Below, piece by piece: positions 59,212 to 64,000 of a stretch of DNA of 64,000 nucleotides. Position 1 is the first letter of the stretch. Each line of letters opens with the position of its first letter. This stretch comes from Actinobacteria bacterium OV320. GTDB lineage: Bacteria; Actinomycetota; Actinomycetes; Streptomycetales; Streptomycetaceae. The stretch is from NCBI GenBank assembly GCA_001298545.1, contig LJCX01000033.1:62001-126000 (forward strand), written 5' to 3'. Position numbers and translations under genes: made by a program. The notes beneath the pieces are model-generated. The model saw only the letters and a program-made list of their open reading frames with translations. It made no database searches and was not told the DNA's origin.

Positions 59212-60171
59212 TCATCGATGTTTCCCCGGAAACAGGCGCTGGGCGTTGGCCGTCGTCAGGGAACGCCATGTGGTCCCGTCCACCGGTGACTCGGTCGCGT
59301 CGATCGCCGCGATGTGGGCGTCGGCCAGCGGGGGAGGCGTCCAGCAGTAGTCGCTGCCGAACAACAGGCGGTCCGGATCGACGAGTTCGAGCAGCGCGGG
59401 GATCTGGCGTGGGAAGGCAGTGCCGGCCATGTCGTAGTACAGGCCCTGTAGTTGCTGCACGGCATCGAGGGAGGGTGACTTCTCCGAGGGCAGGAACAGC
59501 CTCATGAATTCGTTGATGCGGTCGGCAAGGACCGGTATCGCGCCGCCGCAGTGCGGGACGATCACCCGCATGTTCGGGTGACGCGTCAGGACACCCGCCA
59601 TCACCAGGTCCGTGACGGTGCGGGCCGTGTCGAAGATGTACTCGACCATGGGGCGCGGTCTGCCGAGTGCGGACTGTTCCCAGCACACGGGTGAGGTGGG
59701 GTGCAGGAAGACCACCGCGCGGCGGCGGTCGAGTTCCGCGAAGACCGGGTCGAGGCGCTGGTCGCCCAGGTAGACGCCGTGGGTGTGGGTCAGCAAGGCC
59801 ACGCCGTCGGCGTCGAGTTCGTCGAAGGCGAATGCGATCTCCTCCAATGAGCCGTCCACGGCCGGAAGGGGGAGCGACACGAAGTTGCCGAAGCGGCCCG
59901 GATGGTCTCGGGTCAGTTCGGCTGCGTACTCGTTGACGCGCCGGGCGAGGAGGCCGGCCGCCTCGTCGTCGCCGAAGTGCACACCGGGGGACGAGATGGA
60001 GAGCATCGCGGTCTCGATGCCGTTGCGGTCCATCAGGTCAAGGTGGGCTTGCACGGACCATGTGGGCCAGCCGCCCACGCCGTCGGGGTGGACGTGGCCC
60101 GCCGCTGTCGCCTGCTGGACGTAGAAGTCGGGCAGGAGGTGGGCGTGGACGTCGATGAGGTCGGAGGGCAT
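59212..60171 (-). CDS. Amidohydrolase-2 family enzyme (ACMSD-like decarboxylase)
   Basis: A 319-residue TIM-barrel metal enzyme: IDVHAHLLPDFYVQQATAAG (HxH metal site), ETAMLSISSPGVHFGDDEAA, RFGNFVSLPLPAVDGSLEEI, DGVALLTHTHGVYLGDQRLD, AVVFLHPTSPVCWEQ (His), MRVIVPHCGGAIPVLADRIN (His) and RLLFGSDYCWTPPPLADAHI (catalytic Asp). The GV-YLGD and FGSDY blocks match the 2-amino-3-carboxymuconate semialdehyde / 6-methylsalicylate / gamma-resorcylate decarboxylase group. With the neighbouring reductases it may belong to an aromatic-acid route; the substrate is unknown. Confidence 0.88.
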   Translation of the reverse strand: MPSDLIDVHAHLLPDFYVQQATAAGHVHPDGVGGWPTWSVQAHLDLMDRNGIETAMLSISSPGVHFGDDEAAGLLARRVNEYAAELTRDHPGRFGNFVSLPLPAVDGSLEEIAFAFDELDADGVALLTHTHGVYLGDQRLDPVFAELDRRRAVVFLHPTSPVCWEQSALGRPRPMVEYIFDTARTVTDLVMAGVLTRHPNMRVIVPHCGGAIPVLADRINEFMRLFLPSEKSPSLDAVQQLQGLYYDMAGTAFPRQIPALLELVDPDRLLFGSDYCWTPPPLADAHIAAIDATESPVDGTTWRSLTTANAQRLFPGKHR

Positions 60172-60225
60172 GACGGGGATCCCCTTCTGGTGGGTCGTGT
60201 GTCGAGACCGGACGTCGGACCTGGC

Positions 60226-61812
60226 TCACTCCACCTGCTCGCGTCTGGCCAGCCGTACCTCTTCGTCGTCCAGGGCGGCCTGGAGCCGGCGGAGCACGGT
60301 GTCGTCGATCTGCAACTCGTCCCTCAGGCGGACGACGGTCGCGCGCTTGTTGGCGATGAGGGCGAGGCGGAGCTCGGTGTAGTGGCGGTTGTGCAGCAGG
60401 GCGGGATCGTCGTCGGTACCGGCGCCCCTGGCCCGGACGGTCGCCAGATTGGCCTCGTACTCCTGGCGGAGCCACTGGACGACCTTCGGAGTGGTGCCCC
60501 GTTCGGCAGCGAGTTGCGGCAGCGCCTCGATGGCTTCCTCGGCTGCCGTGGTCTCGGCGAGGATCTGCTCCTCGTCGACCGACGTATCGCGAGGCAGCCG
60601 GGCCCAGCGCACCACGCCCGGCAGCAGCAGGCCCTGCACCACGAGGGTCACGACGATGACGCCGGAGGTGACGAAGACGATGAAGGCGCGGTCGGGGAAG
60701 GGCTCACCCGAGTCGAGTGTCGCCGGCACGGAGAGCGCCACGGCGAGCGACACCGCGCCACGGAAGCCGGCCAGTCCGCTGACGACGCGGGCCCGGTGAC
60801 TTATTCGGCGCAGCCGCTGCTCGGGACGCCGGTCGATCGCGCGGATCAGGTGGGCGGAGGAGAACAGGAACGCGAACCGGACCGCGACCAGCACCACGCT
60901 GACCACTCCGATCGCGATCAGGGCGTCTGTGAGGTCGGATCGGCTCAAATGACGCAGCGCGTACTGGAGTTCCACTCCGACCAGGACGAACAGCGCGCCG
61001 TTGATGATGAACGTGGCCAGTGGCCAGAGCGCCAGCGCCTGGCGGCGGTGCTCGGCCCGGATCAGACTCGGAGCCACCTGGGCCATGATCAGGCCGCTCA
61101 CGACCACCGCGAGGACGCCGGAGGCGTGGATCATCTCGGCCAGCAGATACGCCGTGAACGGGGCAAGGATCATGACGAGATTGCCGAGCAGGGGATCGTC
61201 CAGTCGGCGCCGCAGGTTCATGTTGACCCAGGCGACCGCCACGCCGACCGCGGCGCCGCCGCCGTACGCCAGCAGAAACAGCGCGCCGACGTGCGGAAGG
61301 GTCAGGTGCTCCTCACCGACGGTGAGGCCGACCGCCAAGCCGAAGATGACCAGCGCGGTGCCGTCGTTGACGAGGCTTTCCGCACGTAGCACGGTGATCT
61401 GACGGCGAGGTAGAGAGCCCGCCAGGGCGCCGACGGCTGTGGCGTCGGTGGGAGCCACTGCCGCGCCCAATGCCCACGCCGGCCCCCACGGCAGTCCGAG
61501 TGCGTGTCCGGTGATCGCCACGGCACCCGCGGTGAGGATCACCAGGACCGTGCTGAGCAGGACGATGCCGCGCAGGTTCGTACGGATCTCCCGCATCGAC
61601 GTGGTCAGGCTCTCCCAGTACAGCAGGACGGGGAGGAAGAGCAGCAGCACTACTTCGGGCGGGAGTTGGGTCTGGCGGACGGCGGGGACGAGACCGAGGA
61701 GCGCGCCCACGACCAGCAGCGCGACAGGTGGCGCGACGCGGAAGCGCCGGCCCAGGACGTTGCCCACCAGCACGGCCGCACCGAGGATGACGACGAGTTC
61801 GAGACCGAGCAT
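60226..61812 (-). CDS. Na+/H+ antiporter, CPA1 (NhaP/NHE) family
   Basis: A 528-residue membrane antiporter with about 12 helices: LELVVILGAAVLVGNVLGRR, VVLLLFLPVLLYWESLTTSM (FLP-ll-E region), GAAVAPTDATAVGALAGSLP (ion-binding Asp), TVLRAESLVNDGTALVIFGL (ND motif), and ISHRARVVSGLAGFRGAVSL with the conserved Arg and G.RG. A cytoplasmic C-terminal helix-rich tail of about 115 residues (SVDEEQILAETTAAEEAIEA onward) is typical of the YjcE/NHE group. It exports Na+ (or K+) for H+. Single gene with ATG 61812. Confidence 0.92.
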   Translation of the reverse strand: MLGLELVVILGAAVLVGNVLGRRFRVAPPVALLVVGALLGLVPAVRQTQLPPEVVLLLFLPVLLYWESLTTSMREIRTNLRGIVLLSTVLVILTAGAVAITGHALGLPWGPAWALGAAVAPTDATAVGALAGSLPRRQITVLRAESLVNDGTALVIFGLAVGLTVGEEHLTLPHVGALFLLAYGGGAAVGVAVAWVNMNLRRRLDDPLLGNLVMILAPFTAYLLAEMIHASGVLAVVVSGLIMAQVAPSLIRAEHRRQALALWPLATFIINGALFVLVGVELQYALRHLSRSDLTDALIAIGVVSVVLVAVRFAFLFSSAHLIRAIDRRPEQRLRRISHRARVVSGLAGFRGAVSLAVALSVPATLDSGEPFPDRAFIVFVTSGVIVVTLVVQGLLLPGVVRWARLPRDTSVDEEQILAETTAAEEAIEALPQLAAERGTTPKVVQWLRQEYEANLATVRARGAGTDDDPALLHNRHYTELRLALIANKRATVVRLRDELQIDDTVLRRLQAALDDEEVRLARREQVE

Positions 61813-61879
61813 GGCGCCTACTCCTGTGAGGGACTGGCTGTCGGTGAGGCCTCAGCCCACTTCACCGGGCCTGTCTTGG

Positions 61880-62251
61880 TCATCTGGGCACCAGCCGCAG
61901 CGTCGTCGAGCGTGCCGCCACCATGGGATCGACGTACGCGCCTCCGAAGCGGCCGTACTTGGTGCGGTACGCGGTGTCGATGCGGTCGTTGATCCCGGAG
62001 TCCGCCACCTCGACGAAGGTGACGTCCTTGGCGACCCCGCCGGAGCGAATGTGCCCCTGATGGCTCGCTCGGGCCGTGCGCCACCAGCCGCCGTCCGGAC
62101 CTCGGAACGAGCGGACGTACAGGTCCTCACCGTCGCGGACGACCCAGATCGGCACAGGCCCCCGCAGGGTGCCGTCACCGCGGCGCGGCGCCATCTCCAA
62201 CTCGTCGGCCCTGGCGATGCGGTTGAGCTCGTCACTCGTCCATGTCGTCAT
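61880..62251 (-). CDS. DUF2255-family protein
   Basis: A 123-residue protein: MTTWTSDELNRIARADELEM, PIWVVRDGEDLYVRSFRGPD, GGWWRTARASHQGHIRSGGV then DVTFVEVADSGINDRIDTAY and RTKYGRFGGAYVDPMVAARS. These are the hallmarks of DUF2255, a split-barrel-like fold related to FMN-binding nitroreductase-type proteins (F420 or FMN binding is possible). A longer start three codons upstream (MTPMTT) exists; ATG 62251 is chosen. Confidence 0.82.
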   Translation of the reverse strand: MTTWTSDELNRIARADELEMAPRRGDGTLRGPVPIWVVRDGEDLYVRSFRGPDGGWWRTARASHQGHIRSGGVAKDVTFVEVADSGINDRIDTAYRTKYGRFGGAYVDPMVAARSTTLRLVPR

Positions 62252-62296
62252 CGGTGTCACTCCGATCTGTTTGACGCGGGAAGCGGAAGGTGACCG

Positions 62297-62452
62297 TCAC
62301 GGTCGCCGGGCCGGTCTCGGGAAGAGACGTGCCGCAGCGCCGACGATGGCCGTCACCGCGGTGACGGCCAGGCTGCCCCGCAGGCCCTCGTGCGAGCGGG
62401 CGGGCAGTCGTAAGGGGCGCCCACGTGGTGGAGAGCGCCGGATGACCTGCGG
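62297..62452 (-). pseudogene. C-terminal remnant of an MFS transporter
   Basis: On the minus strand the peptide SHEGLRGSLAVTAVTAIVGA then AARLFPRPARRP ends in TGA at 62297-62299. A single hydrophobic helix followed by a basic tail is the usual ending of EmrB/QacA-type major-facilitator proteins. No more of the protein is present. The 24-bp palindrome at 62347-62370 (TGGCCGTCACC-GC-GGTGACGGCCA) lies inside this helix-coding stretch and may be chance. Confidence 0.35.
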
Positions 62453-62878
62453 TCAGGCGGGAGTGGTGGTGAGCCGCTCACCGACGTGGGCACAGCTGAT
62501 TCCGAGTGAGTCCTCGAACACGCGGTAGTCGGTGATCAGGCCGTCGGCGACGGTGAAGCGCAGGATCGTCTCGCTTTCGAGTACCTGTCCCGAGGGATGG
62601 AACCGGGAGGTGTACCGGCCCGGTGCCAGCACCCGACCGTCGGCCTCCACCATGGTGCCCAGCTCGAATGCGAGTGGCTCGACGGCGGCGAAGAACGCGG
62701 TGAGGGATTGCTGGATCCCCTCCGGCCCGGAGCGGCTCCCGGCCCAGGGGGTCAGGGCCGGATCGCCCGGAATCGTCCAGGTCGCGTCGGCTGTGAAATG
62801 GGAGAGGACACGCTCCATGTCGCGCGTGCCGAAGGCGTCGAAGTACGCCTCGACGGTGGCGATCGCCTCACTGGTCAT
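62453..62878 (-). CDS. SnoaL/NTF2-like protein
   Basis: A 141-residue NTF2-like protein: AIATVEAYFDAFGTRDMERV, LSHFTADATWTIPGDPALTP, WAGSRSGPEGIQQSLTAFFA, VEADGRVLAPGRYTSRFHPS and ILRFTVADGLITDYRVFEDS. This is the SnoaL-like/ketosteroid-isomerase-like fold, close to limonene-epoxide-hydrolase-like members. ATG 62878 is at the natural N-terminus; the long reading beyond it is antisense noise from the dehydrogenase gene. Its role is unknown. Confidence 0.85.
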   Translation of the reverse strand: MTSEAIATVEAYFDAFGTRDMERVLSHFTADATWTIPGDPALTPWAGSRSGPEGIQQSLTAFFAAVEPLAFELGTMVEADGRVLAPGRYTSRFHPSGQVLESETILRFTVADGLITDYRVFEDSLGISCAHVGERLTTTPA

Positions 62879-62990
62879 GGCTGTTGGTCCGTTCAATTCG
62901 GTGGCTGCGCCGGTCGGACGACCGCTGCTGCTCGGTAGTGCCGGCGTCGGGGGGAGGTTGATCCGGGGTCCACCCATGCCGGGCATCAGG

Positions 62991-64000
62991 TCAGGGGCGC
63001 AGCAGTGTCTTGACGGCTCGGCGTTCGGCCATGGCCTTGTAGCCTTCGGCGGCCTCGTCCAGGGGCAGGGTGAGGTCGAAGACCTTGCCCGGGTGGATGC
63101 GACCGCTGAAGACGCGCTCGATGAGGCCGGGAAGGTAGGCGCGCACGGGGGCGGGGCCACCGCGCAGACCGACGTGGGAGAAGAAGAGGTCTTGGCCCTC
63201 GATCTGCGAGCCGTGAGGGAAGCCGACGAAGCCGACGTTGCCGCCGGGACGGGTGGACCGCAGGGCCTGGTGCAGCGACTCCTGGGTGCCGACGCACTCG
63301 AGAACCGAGTCGGCACCGAGGCCGTTCGTCAGTTCCTTGACGCGGGCTACGCCTTCCTCGCCGCGCTCGTTGACGATGTCGGTGGCGCCGAATTCCAGGG
63401 CGAGTTTCTGCCGGGACTCGTGCCGGCTCATGGCGATGATGCGTTCGGCGCCCAGTTCCTTGGCGGCGATGACGCCGGACAGGCCCACCGCGCCGTCCCC
63501 GACGACCACGGCGGTCGAACCGGACTTCACCTCGGCGGCCTTGGCGGCGTACCACCCGGTGCCCATGACGTCGGACAGAGCCAGCAGGTCCGGGATCAGT
63601 TCCTCGGGCGGCTGCTCCGGCGTGCAGACCAGGGTGCCGTCGGCGAGGGGAATGCGGACGTACTCGGCCTGGGCGCCGTTCACCCACTGCGCGTGCCGGC
63701 AGGAGGTCTGGTAGCCGAACTGGCACACCGGGCAGGTGTTGTCGGAAGCGACGAAGGAGCCGATGACGAACTGGCCCGGCCTGACGCCCGATACGTCGCT
63801 GCCGACCTCTTCGACTGTGCCGACGTACTCGTGGCCGATCGGCTGAGGTTCGGCAACCGGCAGGACACCCCGGTAGCTCCACAGGTCGGAGCCGCACACG
63901 CAGGCGGCTACGGTGCGGATGATTGCGTCTGTCGATGACGTGATCTTCGGCTCGGGGACGTTCTCCACCCGGATGTCACCCGGCGCGTGAATGATGGTTG
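62991..64000 (-). CDS. Zinc-dependent alcohol dehydrogenase (5' end beyond right edge)
   Basis: At least 336 residues of a medium-chain dehydrogenase. The frame is open to the window edge: TIIHAPGDIRVENVPEPKI precedes the first internal ATG-like start, so the true start lies just outside. Seen: VAACVCGSDLWSYRG (catalytic Cys), PIGHEYVGTVEEVGSDV (GHE), structural-zinc-like NTCPVCQFGYQTSCRHAQWV, cofactor fold AVVVGDGAVGLSGVIAAKEL, SVLECVGTQESLHQALRSTR and the C-terminal KVFDLTLPLDEAAEGYKAMA. The family includes threonine-dehydrogenase-like enzymes. A paralogous fragment lies at 57913-58140. Confidence 0.92.
   Translation of the reverse strand, partial: TIIHAPGDIRVENVPEPKITSSTDAIIRTVAACVCGSDLWSYRGVLPVAEPQPIGHEYVGTVEEVGSDVSGVRPGQFVIGSFVASDNTCPVCQFGYQTSCRHAQWVNGAQAEYVRIPLADGTLVCTPEQPPEELIPDLLALSDVMGTGWYAAKAAEVKSGSTAVVVGDGAVGLSGVIAAKELGAERIIAMSRHESRQKLALEFGATDIVNERGEEGVARVKELTNGLGADSVLECVGTQESLHQALRSTRPGGNVGFVGFPHGSQIEGQDLFFSHVGLRGGPAPVRAYLPGLIERVFSGRIHPGKVFDLTLPLDEAAEGYKAMAERRAVKTLLRP

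Noticed and set aside
62347..62370. 24-bp perfect palindrome as an operator
   Set aside because: It lies within the helix-coding part of a probable MFS remnant, where alternating Val-Thr-Ala codons easily create it.
62532..63938. 468-codon plus-strand frame over the SnoaL-like and dehydrogenase genes
   Set aside because: Antisense reading; the minus strand carries recognisable zinc-dehydrogenase motifs.
1..64000. tRNA, rRNA or CRISPR
   Set aside because: No cloverleaf with TTCGANTC-type T-arm, no rRNA-like conserved stretches and no regular spaced repeats were recognised by eye.

Overview
The window looks like a chromosomal segment of a Streptomyces-type actinomycete. Evidence: very high GC with strong G/C bias at third codon positions, many GTG and some TTG starts, AGGAGG-type ribosome sites, binding-protein-dependent sugar importers without their own ATPase, a perfect CebR-type box, a Mca-like amidase, and type-B ribosomal protein paralogues. 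Recent gene decay is heavy (at least eight broken or truncated genes) and insertion-sequence debris is present. That suggests a variable, accessory part of the chromosome, probably an arm; this placement is inference.

Layout. 1-2652: 5' part of a LacI regulator (minus) and a GMC oxidoreductase (plus). 2655-3290: a broken beta-propeller gene. 3330-16211: a sugar locus. On the minus strand are a GH4 glycosidase, two ABC permeases, a sugar-binding lipoprotein and a secreted GH114 endo-alpha-1,4-polygalactosaminidase. On the plus strand are a Gfo/Idh/MocA oxidoreductase, an AgaS-like SIS protein, a BadF-type sugar kinase, an EamA permease and a class II (tagatose/fructose-bisphosphate) aldolase; a GntR/UTRA regulator lies between. 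I read this as a system that cuts galactosamine-containing alpha-1,4-galactan (fungal galactosaminogalactan, or Pel-like), imports the pieces and degrades them by an Aga/tagatose route. Two of its parts are decayed: the N-terminus of a PfkB kinase and the C-terminus of a GatZ/KbaZ subunit.

16276-30138: a broken Tat-exported protein, a CoA-transferase pair with a divergent IclR regulator, alpha/beta hydrolase, flavin monooxygenase, a LuxR-TPR regulator, an XRE/MmyB regulator, aldehyde dehydrogenase, SDR, a lipoprotein and a double VOC protein. 30139-41080: two large secreted carbohydrate enzymes (CBM32 x2 plus beta-helix; GH78 alpha-L-rhamnosidase) around a VanZ-like protein and a two-component pair. 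41433-47403: SDRs, hydrolase, AraC regulator and a CBM2-linked SGNH esterase preceded by a CebR box. 47922-51509: small membrane protein, transposase fragment, Mca-like deacetylase, and a type-B ribosomal protein cluster (bL33 broken, bL31B and bL36B intact). 51641-53938: methyltransferase and a 1,467-bp transposase-less mobile element with 118-bp inverted repeats and a 5-bp target duplication, carrying one membrane-protein gene. 54009-64000: a surface protein, a barrel-membrane fusion protein coupled to a flavin monooxygenase, an alcohol dehydrogenase fragment, aldo/keto reductase, amidohydrolase, Na+/H+ antiporter, small conserved proteins, and a zinc alcohol dehydrogenase running off the right edge.

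No tRNA, rRNA or CRISPR array was recognised.
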